Below, piece after piece: positions 10,921-22,973 of a DNA stretch of 64,000 nucleotides. Source of the DNA: Solea solea (taxonomy: Eukaryota > Chordata > Actinopteri > Pleuronectiformes > Soleidae); the NCBI RefSeq assembly GCF_958295425.1, contig NC_081136.1:21148890-21212889 (forward strand). The letters are read 5' to 3'. The notes beneath the pieces were generated by a model, which saw nothing but the letters and a program-made list of their open reading frames with translations, did not search any database and was not told where the DNA came from. A program made the position numbers and the translations under genes. Every line of letters begins with the position of its first letter. The first letter of the stretch is position 1.

Positions 10921-13815
10921 TACCAGATTATATATGTATATGTATATATAAACATATATAGGGAGAGCTGGCCAAGATAGCAGCAGCACAGTTACTGTAA
11001 GAGTCAGAGCACTGACATCGACTTAAAACCTTAACACTCATCTAAGTCAATTTCTGGAGACAACGTGGCCCAAGTGTAATACTGTGGACTGCTGTGTTAT
11101 GGTTCACAGTGCAACTTCAATTAACTCCTGTAGATTATACTACATCTTTTTAGAAAATAAACATACTTTTTCATAATCTCTGTGAATTTTTATCCTGAAT
11201 GTTAGCTATATAAGCAATGTAATTATAAACTTCAATTATCTTCTTTAGATTATACTACAATATAGTTTTAGAGAAAACAATGCTTGAGAATTAAGAAAAC
11301 ATATCATGATGTGGCACCCTTGGTTTTAAAAACATTGTTATCACACACTCTTAGAAGTCATATGTTAAAGGAATAGATTTTTGAACATTAAATTGTATTA
11401 CACAGTGGATGCAACATTATTAAATCATTTAACTAGGCTCCAGTTTGGGATCTCGCCCTGTTTCGGAGCCGAGAAAAGGATTTCTGCAAGTGAGTGTTGG
11501 ACTCATTACTAATGAGTTTTAAACCACAAACATGCATGCACATGTTATGTGAACACGTTTGAACAATAAAACTGTATGATTTTGGTGTAATTAATATGTC
11601 AGATCATGCTAACAGTTTGGCACTATTTTCTGGCCCGTATCACTACGCCGGGCAGCCATGCAAGTCACAAGTCCCAGTGTTTCAGCTGTTTTAGTCAGAG
11701 AGAGTGAGGGAAATTAAACAAACAAACACGTCTGACTATGAAACTGAAGAAGATGAACCATGTAGAGAAAATCCAACGGGTTATCTTTATGAACCAGAGT
11801 ACACAGACAAGAAACTTCACCAGAGAGAGAAGCGATTAGCTCACTGATAAAGTGTTTTACAAAGCAGACGTGACTAATAGTCAATTTATTATCTTTTTCC
11901 ATACTTTCAACCAAATCTCTTATTGATTGCACTAAGAGAACCGTGAGATGCAGTTGGGGAAAAGTACTGGATATTAACTTATTGTTTATAAGTTTAAGAT
12001 AAATCATGAATGCCTGTGCTTAAAACAACAACACAATTATACTGTTAAAGGAAATAATTAAAGGGATATTTCAGATGTTTTTGAAATCAATTTTTTTGTG
12101 TGTGGCAGAGTGGGCTGTGTCACAGCAAAAGAAAACATGTTAGTCACTTAACAAAATGCTCATTAGAAACGTAACATGAACAAATGCGTTGTGTTCATCA
12201 ATGTGTTTCATGATGTAATCAAGAATTGCGCTTTTTCACTATGGACTTTGTGTCCATAGTGTCACAGATTTCAGTTTCTACTCTGGAAAGGCTGTCTAAT
12301 AGTCTGTCTAGTTTATAAGATGAGCATTTTGCCTAAAATCTGTTTTTCCTTGTGCCCCTGCAGACAGCCATGTTTTCACTGAGGCGCACTTTTCCTGTCT
12401 CATGTTGGTTCCCAGTGTAGGCACTGCAGAGCAAGGCAAAGTCATTTGTTGACATGTGTCAGTACCTCTTATAACAACATCTAAAAATAAAATGTAATTT
12501 CCATACTTCACTGTCCTAAACTGGAACTAATAGCTGCCTGGTAGTGTTGTTGCTGCTGCTACTGCTGTTGTTGTTACAAGCTTCAGGCAACACAGAGCAT
12601 AGATACATACCCTGCCTGGAACCATTCCCTGCAGTGTGTCTTAAATCACTTCAGTCCACAGTGAAGCTCGGATTTCTAGAGCTCTGTAATGCCCTCATGT
12701 CCTCTTCTCACGGTCTTTTAAAGATATTTTTCTTATCTCTCTCTGTGTAACCAGCCTCTTGGGTTTGTATCTCAGATTTTCTCTTAAGATTTTTGTTGCA
12801 CTACTATTTTCTTGCATCCACTTTCCTATGGATATGCCTGCCTTCTACACTACTCTGCTGGTTCAGAGCACTTAAAACAGGTTTAAAAAAACTACTGGCT
12901 CCATTTTATTTTGAAAACTCGAGGGAATGCATTTCACTCTGGATGGCAAAAATAGAAACCTTTGGAAATGTTGACAGTTATCCACATGGCTTCCTGAATA
13001 ATTTTGTCAGGTGCTACTTAAAAGGGCTATTAAGACTTACTTACTAAAAAAAAGGCAAATTCCTATTCTTATTGCCAATGCTTATTGCCCTGTGTTACTT
13101 TTATGCTGTGTCACCTGTGCATTAAATGTGACAAATGTCTCCTCCTTCCAAATTCAATAAAATGATGCCATGATTTGCATCACTGCCAAAAAAATTGCCA
13201 TATGAAGAAGAAATTAGAATGTTCTTCTGGGTCGTGTGCCCTCACTAATACTGATTAGAGCCAAAGCGGATTAAATCCTGCAAGTGCAGATTAAACACAT
13301 ACTAAATCAGATTAACTTTTTTGGGGGGAATAGGGTCTAGGTTGTGTTTTACCTCCCCGTTTGGCCAATAACAGAAACCCCATGAGTAGTCATTTCTGAA
13401 GTTAGGCAAAGAAGATGATCAGCTTCCCATTTTCACCACTATGCATATGCTTAGGTACATGAATGGTCATGTGAAAATGTTATTTTACTGTTGTTTTCTT
13501 TCTAAATTGCAAGGTCTGAGCTTGGACTCTATGGCTACAACCACCCCCTATATGCATCACATTTGCTATGGCTATGCCACACGATCTCAATGTTTTTTAG
13601 CCCTTATAACAGACACGTTTGAAAACACTGCAGATCCAAGTTTTGTCTCAAAACTCAAGTTCATTTGGTATGGAAAACAGTAATTCTTGAAGTGGTGGTA
13701 TAGTAGGTCCTCCCAGTTCTTATCAATTATGACATGACAATAGACATGCATTTTGGGAGTATGGACTTCTATTATTTCTAATGTGGCACTGAAACACTCC
13801 CGTGGATGCAGATGG
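10921..13815. other. no gene seen; one short hairpin
   Basis: Unremarkable AT-rich DNA with short chance frames. The only structure noted is a perfect 10-bp hairpin at 12237-12261 (CACTATGGAC / GTCCATAGTG, loop TTTGT). A (TTG/CTG)n-like stretch lies at about 12545-12575. Confidence 0.45.
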
Positions 13816-13819
13816 TTCA

Positions 13820-14012
13820 GTCATTCAGTCATTGTCTACCACATGGTGAACTGGTGACCTGTCACTTCATTGCTGGTTCATCGCAATATATAGAGACAAA
13901 CAACCATTCACTCTCATATTCACACTTACGATCAATTTAGGGTTTCCACTTAAAGTCTGCATGTTTTGGACTGTGGAAGGAAACTGGAGACCCTCCGTCA
14001 GACCGGGTTGTG
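13820..14012 (-). mobile_element. V-SINE (HE1-like) fragment
   Basis: On the minus strand it reads CCAGTTTCCTTCCACAGTCC, AAAACATGCAGA, CCCTAAATTGATCGTAAGTG, then a GTGAATGGTTGTTTGTCTCT block and a GACCTGTCACCAG-type segment near the tail. This is the order of the central and 3' parts of V-SINEs such as HE1. The tRNA-like head is missing. Confidence 0.75.
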
Positions 14013-15164
14013 AATGGGGGTTTTCGTTTTGCTGTAAGTAAACAGTTCTAGCTAATACCCTGCCATGTGGCCAGATGCAGGTAAACTTTTAGATGTGACC
14101 CTGGAAGGGGCTGATCTGGTCAGCAAAAACATAATTTTATGGGCCAAACCCCAAACAGGAGCTACACGATTGAGATGCTGCCAAAGGGAGAGTGAAGAAA
14201 AGACTGCACTATAACCGAAAATAGGGGTAGACTGGAGAGAAGATTGAAAGTAGGTTTAAAAGATTGCGCGAAAGAAATGCTGAAAATGGGCCCATTAATG
14301 CAGCTCATTAGCTTTGTGCAGAAATCTTATTTTCAGCATCTAAAATGAACAAAAAAGGGGAAATAAAAGAAGGAAAGCTGGCACACAGAGGAGCCTAGGT
14401 TTACCACTAACACTCATTTATTCCACAGAGAGGACATTCAGTGTCTCCATACCCCTCTGTGAGTTTTCTCCTTTTCCTGTTTGTTAACAAGAATCACAGG
14501 TGATAAAAATGCTATGTAGGATGAGTCAGTTGTATTGTTTTTATTGCCAGTAGTTACCATGGTAGGCATCCTGCTGAGGCTCATTACACTGCACATACCA
14601 TTTGTTAGGAAGAATGGTATGTCTAACATGAGAGAGTCTGAGCAAGACCAAGTACCAAACCACAGTTACATCACAGTGGGTGGAGCCTGAGGGCTTGTCC
14701 ACCTACACCTGCAACAATGCAATTTACAAAATTGTCATATAGGGGAAATCTTAACTGATATGTTGGTAATTGATTGGTTTAAGTTAGCTTTGGGCAGATG
14801 ATGCTTGTAAACCAGTGATGGTAGCCCATCTAGGAGAAGAAAAACTATTAAATTAACAATTGAAACCCTCTACTGCCTTGTATATATGCCCACTCATGAG
14901 AAAGGCTTTGGAAGTAAACCCTGAGGAAAAATCCACAGTCCTTAAGGCAGTATCTGGCAGCTCCTGCAATGTTTCTGGTGCCAAACCACAATGGCCCTGC
15001 CATTTTTTTGTATCTTTAGCATGGGCTATAGTTGGTCCTTAGTAATACACTCTAGTCCATGATGTCCTGCTTTCTCTGTTCCTCCATTACAGTAAATTGA
15101 ATGTGTGGATAAAACAAGACATTTGGTCTGGAAAGCAAAAAAGTCAGAAGGAGGGCCATTGTCT
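14013..15164. other. no gene or recognised repeat
   Basis: No exon-like open frame with splice sites and no family motif noticed. Confidence 0.4.
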
Positions 15165-15168
15165 CATT

Positions 15169-15668
15169 TGGCGCATTTCCACTGGCTCTACTCGCCTCGC
15201 CACGCCATGGCACGGTTTAAGTAGCGTTTCCACTAGCCTAGTACCAGGTACTATTTTTAGTACCTGCTCCAGCGAGGTTCCAAGCGTGCGAGTAGCAGGT
15301 ACTATGCGATGATTGGTCAGACTGCCGGCCTCTGACTGGCCAGAGTCCCGTCACAGGAGGAGACGTCCCACACAGAAATCAAGCCAAACAGTGCCGAACT
15401 GTAGATCACTTAAAACTACTTAGCAATCCTAAAAACGTGGGTTAATCTCCAGCAACTACAGAAGTCTGGGGTAAAGTCACTAGTCACTTGTGTGTGTGTG
15501 TGTGTGTGTGTTGCGTATAAAACGAAGTCACCGCAGTTTCACTCAGCCATGCAATGATGACTCAGCCCACATTAAGAAGGTACTTTTTTTGTAGTGGAGA
15601 TGCAACCTAATCGTGCCGTGTCGTGCCGTGCAAGGCGAGTCGAGTAGCGCCGGTGGAAATGTGCCAAT
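15169..15668. mobile_element. 500-bp non-autonomous TIR element
   Basis: The left end reads TTGGCGCATTTCCACTGGCT and then CTACTCGCCTCGCC. The right end, reverse-complemented, reads TTGGCACATTTCCACCGGCG and then CTACTCGACTCGCC. The inverted repeats are about 34 bp with few mismatches. Inside are a CCAGGTACTATTTTTAGTACC palindrome-like block and a (TG)n tract at 15488-15510. The segment around 15376-15405 (AGCCAAACAGTGCCGAACTG) reappears on the opposite strand at 22.15-22.22 kb. No transposase is visible. The target duplication is unclear. Confidence 0.75.
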
Positions 15669-15699
15669 TGATTCACATACGTAGAAACTATTAAAGTTG

Positions 15700-15850
15700 T
15701 CTGTCTACCGGAGATCATGGTTCAATCCCTGGCCCCACTAGTCTGCATGCTTATGTGTTGCTGTGTGTGTGTGTGTGTGAATGGGTATATGGTAAAAACT
15801 TTCATACAAAGCACTTGAAATGGTCTTGAAGTTTTGAAAAAACACAATAT
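15700..15850 (+). mobile_element. S1-type SINE fragment
   Basis: GATCATGGTTCAATCCCTGG resembles the B box, then ACTAGTCTGCATGC and, after a (TG)n tract, GAATGGGTATATGG and CAAAGCACTTGAAATGG. This is the S1 module order without the 5' head. Confidence 0.6.
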
Positions 15851-16088
15851 TAATACAGACATTTTCCCCCCGATGGCCATTCAAGAGAATGCGGGTGTTA
15901 GGAGACACTTCTACATTGGGTTTAATCTTAACACTGGGAGACTTAAGATGAACGTGTCAGCAAACATATCAATGTTAAAAATTATTAGGAGTAGCAGTCT
16001 TTAACAATGCTTTACATGGTATGTGGAGCACACAACCAGTGAGACAACATAATCCAGATACAAATTATCTATACTATGTATGAATGAC

Positions 16089-16356
16089 TTACTGTGAAAC
16101 AAATACAACTGAAGTGTAATTAGCAATAAAAGAAGCACAGTTTGCAGTTGGCAGCCATCTTGGAATCCTGACTCGTGGTACGTGAGGTTGCTCCGAGGTT
16201 CTAAGTTGGAAATTCCAAGTTCCGACTACAAATAAAAGGCACCCTTCCATTTGCGTGTTTATAAATTCACCACAACAGTTCACAGTGAAAAGTAAGCATA
16301 ATAGTAAGCATGTTTTTTTGGCAAAAATAAATGTTACCCATAAATCTAAGCAGATG
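16089..16356. other. no gene seen upstream of the pogo-like element
   Basis: It contains a short imperfect palindrome (TTGGAAATTCCAAGTTCC) at about 16206-16223 but no coding or RNA signal. Confidence 0.35.
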
Positions 16357-16358
16357 TA

Positions 16359-17308
16359 CCGTATTTTCCGCACTATAAGGCGCACCTAAAAACCTCAAAT
16401 TTTCTCAAAAGCCGACAGTGCGCCGTATAATCCGGTGCGCCTTATATATGGACCAATACGGTAAGCAGCCGCTGACTTCACGTTCACCAAGACAGGGAGA
16501 CAGCGCCGGACGACATACGCCACTATCTGCCAGTGGATCGTAAATGCCTGGGCTGATATATCAGTCTCAACTGTGGTCCGAGCTTTCAGGAAGGCAGGAA
16601 TTGTCACTGAACTGCTAGACAACAGCAGCGACACTGACTCGATTAGTGACGACGCCGACGAGACGGAGCCGGGCATGTTGGATCCCGTATTCGCCCAACT
16701 GTTTAATTCGGACACTGAAGAAGAAGAATTCGAGGGATTCGCGGATGAGGAATAACTTGAGCTTTACATGTTTATTTTGTGTGTTGTGTTGTGTGACATT
16801 AACGTTTGAGCAACGTTGAGTTATTTATATATTGTTATTGCTTTGCACTATTTCGAGTGTTACTATATTGTGATAGCACTAACGTTTGATTTACCGTAAC
16901 AGTATCAGACTGTTTTTTACGTGTTTATTGAATCCAGGAAAAGTTCCCCTCCACTATGTGATATAAATGTTGCACTACATGTTATACCCTGCTGTTGTTA
17001 AAAGATAAACGAAATACCACATCACATAAAACAGCTGTTTATTCATGTTGGGAGTAAACGGAGTTGTCAGAACGCTGGTCTGTAATCTATAAATAAAGTT
17101 TGACTGACCTATCTGACTGTTTTGTTGACATTCCCTTTAGCGCAGCTCCATCTAATGAATGCATAACGTAACCCCAGCCTCTACTGTAGCGTCTATTCTA
17201 TGCGCCTTATAATGCAGTGCGCCTTATATATGGACAAAGTTTTAAAATAGGCCATTCATTGAAGGTGCGCCTTATAATCCGGTGCGCCTTATAGTGCGGA
17301 AAATACGG
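16359..17308 (+). mobile_element. pogo/Tigger-like DNA transposon, deletion derivative (950 bp)
   Basis: The left end CCGTATTTTCCGCACTATAA and the right end (TTATAGTGCGGAAAATACGG) are exact reverse complements over at least 20 bp. Both are flanked by TA (16357-16358 and 17309-17310), the target of Tc1/mariner-pogo elements. Subterminal repeats of the form GGTGCGCCTTATA recur at both ends. Only the 3' part of the transposase gene remains (separate entry), so it could move only if supplied in trans. The near-perfect ends suggest fairly recent activity. Confidence 0.88.
16505..16755 (+). pseudogene. C-terminal remnant of a pogo-like transposase
   Basis: An open frame runs from about 16523 to the stop at 16753-16755. 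It has a Trp-Ala-Asp-Ile-Ser segment followed by VVRAFRKAGIVTELLDN, matching the 'W..i...tI..cFrkaGi' block near the end of Tigger/Jerky-type DDE transposases. A strongly acidic tail follows (DSISDDADETEPG, then DTEEEEFEGFADEE) and a stop. The CENP-B-like DNA-binding domains and the whole DDE catalytic core are absent, deleted between the left end and this block. The surviving frame has no stop, fitting recent loss. Orientation agrees with the element. Confidence 0.8.
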
Positions 17309-17310
17309 TA

Positions 17311-20300
17311 GTTATTTTTAGATAACTTTATCTTGTAACCTCCTCATACATAATTAATGTACACAGTTCCTGAAACTGTACCTTATACAGTATCTTTGAT
17401 ATGAAAGCGGTGTTAAAAGGTTCACCAAAACTCCCATAAATCCCTATTTAGATGTCAAATTGAGCTATTATACCAAGGTGTAGACAGCAGCGTGAGATTG
17501 CAGTGAAATACGAATGCTTTTAGCTATCAGATTTGGTGTCAGATCAGATCAGTTGCCAATCTAGATATCCATCAGAGGAGGCAGAGAGATATGTGTAAAC
17601 ACCCACAGTAGTGCAGGCACACAGTCCAGAACTAAACACAGCTACCAGATGTGTTTTCAGTAAATACTACAATTTGCATTTTTGTTTTTGTCATGCCACG
17701 ACTACCCCTCAACCTCACCTACATATCTCACCACATGGTTGGCATTTCTGTGACCAGATGTGTAGAAGTGTGTGTACAATAAAGGCCTTATGATGGCAAC
17801 ACCCACATTTAACCATGTTTGGACACACTGTTATTAAGGTAATATGATTCTGTCCTTACATGTATCTATAAATGTTCTTATAATGGCACCAGTCTCTGGG
17901 TTGAAAGTTGTGTTTTGTCAACATGCCTACATCTGACTACAGGCTTATACTCTGTGGCTTGATGAAAGACATTCTGGGAAGTGTAGGGAGCCTATAACTG
18001 ATGCAGGGGTTGTGAATACCCTGAGAAAAATTTCATGACAGAAATAATTCCTCGTATGCCCTGAGCATCATAAAATGATTATGTACAGCAGCAGGTGGTG
18101 ATCATGTCTTCCAAATAAAGATAAATGTGGCATTTTTGCAGGAGAAAAACAAATGAAATTAAATACATCTAAATGAACAGGTTTAGTTGAAACAGAGGGG
18201 AAGATATGTTGGAGGTCACTATTGAAAACACACCTCATGCTGGTTACGTCAGGCAGGTAAGTGGATGGGTTGATTTTGAACATAGGCTTCTTTGCATAGA
18301 CAGTATGAGGTTAAATAACCTATCTGCTTTCCAGCATGCAGAGTATTAGACCCAGGTTTGAGCAGTGGGAGGCAGAATACTTACACTCACTCATCGCAAA
18401 TCATACAGAACTTCTCCTGCTGTGTTCTCACGGAAGCTCATGAATTTGAGTGGAGAGCTAGCAGGAGAAGTTTCGGAAAAAATCCAGAGTGACTTTTTGA
18501 GGATGTTGATGCAATGCAGATAAAAATCATGATCACAAAACCATATTTGTTCCTAAATCAAACTACATTCATAACCAGGAAATGGTTATCACCCCCAAAT
18601 CTTCAGAAGTCCCTAAAGCACCAATCACATACTGTTTTTTTTCCCTTGCAGCACTATAGGCAGGGTTAGCACGTTGAAGATAGAGATGCGATGTCTAGCA
18701 GCTTTTGTATACATCCAACATGGCGGCCACAACAGAGCAGCTGTCTTTTGATTTGGCTGTTGCTTCCATTTCAGATGCCATCAATAGAAACCATCAATCC
18801 TAGTGTCACCCGGATCATAGGTCTGTACGCAGGTCTATCTAACTGCATACTGAGGCCTTGTGATCTACGTCTATTAGTCACGCCTCTTGGAAGTGGGAGG
18901 TGACTACACCCTTTCCAGTCTCATAATCAATCTCAAATTAGATTGAGATTACGGTCTGGCATCAGCCATCTTGGACCATCACGATTATTTCTTCAAAAGC
19001 GCCAAAAGCACTTAAAACTTGGATATGCACATCTGTAGACATCGTCTTTTTTTTTTCTTTTTTTTTAGAAGCCGGACTTTTAATGGCAACATACAATCTG
19101 GGAGATTTTATGGAAATATAACAATCGTTCTTTGTGTAGACGTGAAGATCAGTACAACTGGATAAAACAAGAACACACACACTTACACTGATTATGTTGG
19201 TTCAGCTTTCCCAGGAGAAAGTAAGATAGATGAACCTCGTACTTCACTCCAACACAAATAATGAAAAATGAAGAGAACAAGCATGACAGTGACATACTCC
19301 TAAAAAAAAAGTCCTTCAGGTGATGTATGGAGAAAAGAGCACTGCAGTGTGAGAGATTACCAATACATCAGCATCTGTCAGACTTCCCCTCACCTCACGT
19401 GCTGACCTTGGGGCGACATTAGCCTCTGACAGTGACAAATACTGTTGGCTTCACAGCACTACCATTCTCTCACACACATGCACACATAACTTGTGCTTTC
19501 TCCTAATATCATCACTTGTTTTGCACCAAGCTTTTTTTGCTGACTCTGACTCTCCACCTCTCTCTCCCTCTTTCATCCGGTTGAAAGATATACTGTACCA
19601 CATGTGGTGATGTAGATCAACGCACTGTGTCAACAGCACACCAAGGCTGAGCTGACATCAATCAAAACAGGCATTCCACAAACACTGGCTTGGTGAGGGG
19701 GAAGCACTGAGTACTACGAGTTAGTGGCATGTGCTGTGTTCATGCCTGTGTGTGTCATCTGTTGTTCATTTATGGAAACATAGATTGGATTCATTGAACG
19801 GATTTTATTGCAATTAATTAACAACATGGTTCATATTAAATATTTTGCATCAGAACCAGGACAGGGAGTGACCTCATATTTATCTGTGTGTGATTCGGTA
19901 TACAACCAGTGCACTTGAAAACATGGTATTTAGTTTTCTAATGACAATGACCACAGTCTTCACCTTTTATTTGCAGAAAGCAAGCACTTGATTGTAAGTC
20001 CTGTGTTGTTACGTATCAACAAGTGTTTTTAAGTGGTTCCATGGAAATCCTGGTCATTTTATAGTACGGATATGGCTTACAAGTGTGTGTCATGTACCAA
20101 GGATAACCTATTTCTTATCATCTCAAATCATCTCACGTTTCTTGTTTATCACTGTCCTCATGAGCAGTGTAAAGGAATGGATGGAATTATAGTCAATCAG
20201 AGGTGAAGACCCGCCCCTTCTTTCACTGGTTTTGGCCTTCCTTGAGTGTGAGTTCAGGGCGGTGAGGGAACACAATCTTGGCAGATAGACATTAGGGACG

Positions 20301-20567
20301 ATGAAAGCATAGACACATGAAACAAATTAAGTAATTTCCAAAAGTTTTTTGGTTGCATATATTGGTTACACTCTAGCGGTCTAACACTTTTGAACACTCC
20401 CAGATCAGTGTTCAAGATGTTCTGTTTATGATTTGAATGTCATTTTTAAAAAGTTTATGAGAATGACATGACATTAAATGAGAATCCACCTGAACACAGA
20501 ACAAATTAGCTGTTACATAGTGGCAGAAAAGTAGTTCAAAACATCCAGGTGAAAGCATCTCTACTTT

Positions 20568-20570
<3 letters not shown>
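17311..20570. other. no gene seen
   Basis: Short open frames only, with no domain or splice context. A small hairpin (AATCTCAA / TTGAGATT, loop ATTAGA) lies at 18929-18950. Confidence 0.45.
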
Positions 20571-20607
<37 letters not shown>

Positions 20608-20612
20608 AATAA
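20571..20612. repeat. (AAT)n(AAAT)n microsatellite
   Basis: About ten AAT units followed by three AAAT units. Confidence 0.95.
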
Positions 20613-22115
20613 AGCTTCTTACAAGGAGAGAGGTAAGACAAGGATTCATATTGGAGTTGTGAAAAGGCTCCAAAATCCAGTGGACTTTTATGTAACTTGG
20701 CTAGAATAGGCATGAAAGACACATATTGAAACAAATCAATCCCTCACTCACTCAGTGATTCCCCACTGTTTTAACAGACTTAAACAGTAAGCACAAACGT
20801 AAACGTTAGGCTGGTCTGTATGTGAAGACAGTGTAGAGACTCAGCAATGCTGCACTGTGATGAGAGAAGGAGTACAGTGCAACACCTTGTCAAAATAAAT
20901 CGCATAATTTTCATCATTTATTTTTATTTTCTGTTTCATTTTCATAAAAAAAGTCTGCCTCAGCAAATCCTAGAACAATACCAAACTTTAGATCGGCTCA
21001 AAAGACCTACAATTACAGAAAATGTGTGTTAAACTCAAAGTGTAAATTTATAAAATTTCTATTTAACAGAGGGGGTTTGGTGTATTTAGCGACAGCACTG
21101 ACGAGAGCCAAAGTACTGAGGAACTGAATCACTCTGTTTCAGTTCAGTGACTCAGTGAGTCGGATGGAGTACATCTGCCTGTGGGATCAATTACTTGTGT
21201 ACCAAGTCTCACATGTATTAGAGGACTGTTTTGAACCCTTTTCCTACCTCTGCATTTGCATTTTCCAATCCTTTTGAAGATTTGAGGTATAGCCTTTGAC
21301 GATTTTCAACTTGTTTCAAGTCAAGACTTCCAATTATGTCTTGGTGCCAAGACCAACATGATGAAGTCGATTAAGTCGATTTAAGTTTAAAGTTCATATT
21401 TTCTATTTTAATTTAAATTGTTACATTTTTCTAAAGGGTTTGTATTAATATGTCCCATTTTTGTTTTTGGTTTAGATATTTTTCTTCTCAAAGTGATCAT
21501 AAGTGTTGTATACATAACAATTAAAGAAGTGAGCAACATATTTAATTCTCATATTATCATTCTTCTAGTCCACCTGCTGCCCACCACCACTGATATTTGG
21601 GCCGTTCAGTATCGCGATATTACTTTTTGGATATCGCCCAAGCCTAACATGAGGCAATATGTCTCAATCCATAAAGAGAACTATTAAATAGAACTATTAG
21701 AGAACTGCTGTAATATTTAACAGCAGCCAAAGTTAAATACCAGCAGTGGTAGAGTGAATTGACTAGCAGTGGTAGAGATATGCACCCTGGAAAAACAGAA
21801 TGGAGCCAAAATTCCACTTTTATTACCAAAAGTCCAGCTAACACTGAGAGTTCCACCTTCCCATCAAATGGTTTAAATCTGTTCTTGTTAGTTTGTAGTT
21901 TCATTAGAAGGCCTTTTATTTCCTCCTATACATAGATTTTGTTGGCCAACATAGAGTTTGATGATAATGTACTAATGTTCTTTTTCCCTGCAATGTTAAA
22001 CCTAAGATGGTGCCAATGAGTATAAGCTTCACATTTAAATCACAGATGAGACACTGATCTGCCCAGTCAATTTTTATTTATTTATTTATTTATATGTGAC
22101 TGTATCAGACTGATT
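20613..22115. other. no gene seen
   Basis: AT-rich DNA with chance frames. A short (TTTA)n run lies at about 22073-22092. Confidence 0.4.
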
Positions 22116-22119
22116 CTGT

Positions 22120-22267
22120 GCTGGCGATCAGCGGTGCTGTCCCTAAGTCTTTTTAACTTTACAGTTCGGCACTGTTCGGCTTGATCCTTGTGTCAGATGT
22201 CTCTTCCTGTGATGGCACTCTCTGTGAAAATCAGTTAAAAATACTTAGGGACAGCACTGCTGATCGC
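22120..22267. mobile_element. inverted-repeat fragment, palindromic
   Basis: Arms of about 30 bp (GGCGATCAGCGGTGCTGTCC and onward against its near-complement ending GCACTGCTGATCGCC) enclose about 75 bp. Part of the enclosed segment (CAGTTCGGCACTGTTCGGCT) is the reverse complement of the interior of the TIR element at 15.17-15.67 kb. This looks like a fragment of that family captured between inverted copies of other sequence. Confidence 0.6.
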
Positions 22268-22500
22268 CACCGCTGATCGCCAGTGGCGATCTGCATAAAC
22301 TGCTGCTGCAAAGTGGTGCGAACACACAAACACACGTTTGCTGACTTTATCCGGCACATTAGCTTCATATATAAAATCCTCTGAGGCTGGAAGTTTGTGT
22401 AAAACACTGTGCTCCACTGTGCAGCTACGAACAGCACACTTGTCCCTCCGCGTTGACATAATACCGCCCTTCCTCCCTCGCCTGCACTCTCGCATTTTAT
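22268..22500 (-). pseudogene. THAP-like zinc-finger fragment
   Basis: A minus-strand frame (about 22495 to 22290) reads Cys-AVRS-Cys, then VEHSVLHKLPASED, then NVPDKVSKRVFVCSHHF. This has the order of a THAP finger: Cys-X4-Cys, a spacer, then Cys-X2-His-Phe. The spacer is 32 residues, shorter than the usual 35-50, and the conserved Trp segment expected after PASED is missing, so an in-frame deletion is likely. After the HHF block the frame runs into unrelated inverted-repeat sequence. THAP domains occur in host genes and in P-like and some Kolobok-type transposons. The nearby TTAA terminus makes a transposon origin more likely. Not functional as it stands. Confidence 0.55.
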
Positions 22501-22762
22501 AGAGACAAGGTGGAGCTAAGGTGGAGCTCTTGAAGTAAACTTACTGGTGGGGTGGTAACATTCGTGGTGAAATGCGCATGCTGTCATCATAAGCGGAGGT
22601 AATTCAACATCACGTGTTTTATCACCTATACTTACACTAAGGGGGACCACGAAAAAGGACTGAGTATTCTTTTTCCACACTTTGACGACTTGTAGGGCCT
22701 CCAGAGTCCCAAATATAAGTATTAAAATGATTAAAAAGTTGATTTTGCATAATATGTCCCCT
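22500..22762. mobile_element. right end of a TTAA-type element
   Basis: It ends TATGTCCCCT directly before TTAA (22763-22766). The reverse complement, TTAA then AGGGGACATA, equals the left end of the MITE at 5449. The matching other end is not visible. The element probably extends left to include the THAP-like fragment. Confidence 0.5.
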
Positions 22763-22789
22763 TTAAAGTGCTTTACAAATAAAGTTGGA

Positions 22790-22973
22790 TTAGTTTGGAT
22801 AATTTCAAAATATAATTGGTTGTTTTAATATGCAACCATAAAAAAAACATATTTATGATGCAAAATGAATCTATTCATTCAAAAATAAAACACATACAAA
22901 TGACTCGTTACAACTTGATATTGTTTGGAGGGCCACATGTGGCCCCATCGGGCCGCCACTTTGAGACCCCTGC
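22790..22973 (-). mobile_element. hAT-type element, terminal fragment
   Basis: Read on the minus strand, it begins GCAGGGGTCTCAAAGTGGCG, then GCCCGATGGGGCCACATGTG. This is the CAGGGGTCTCAAA...GGGCCACA start common to a large fish hAT group. The other end is not clear. Confidence 0.6.
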
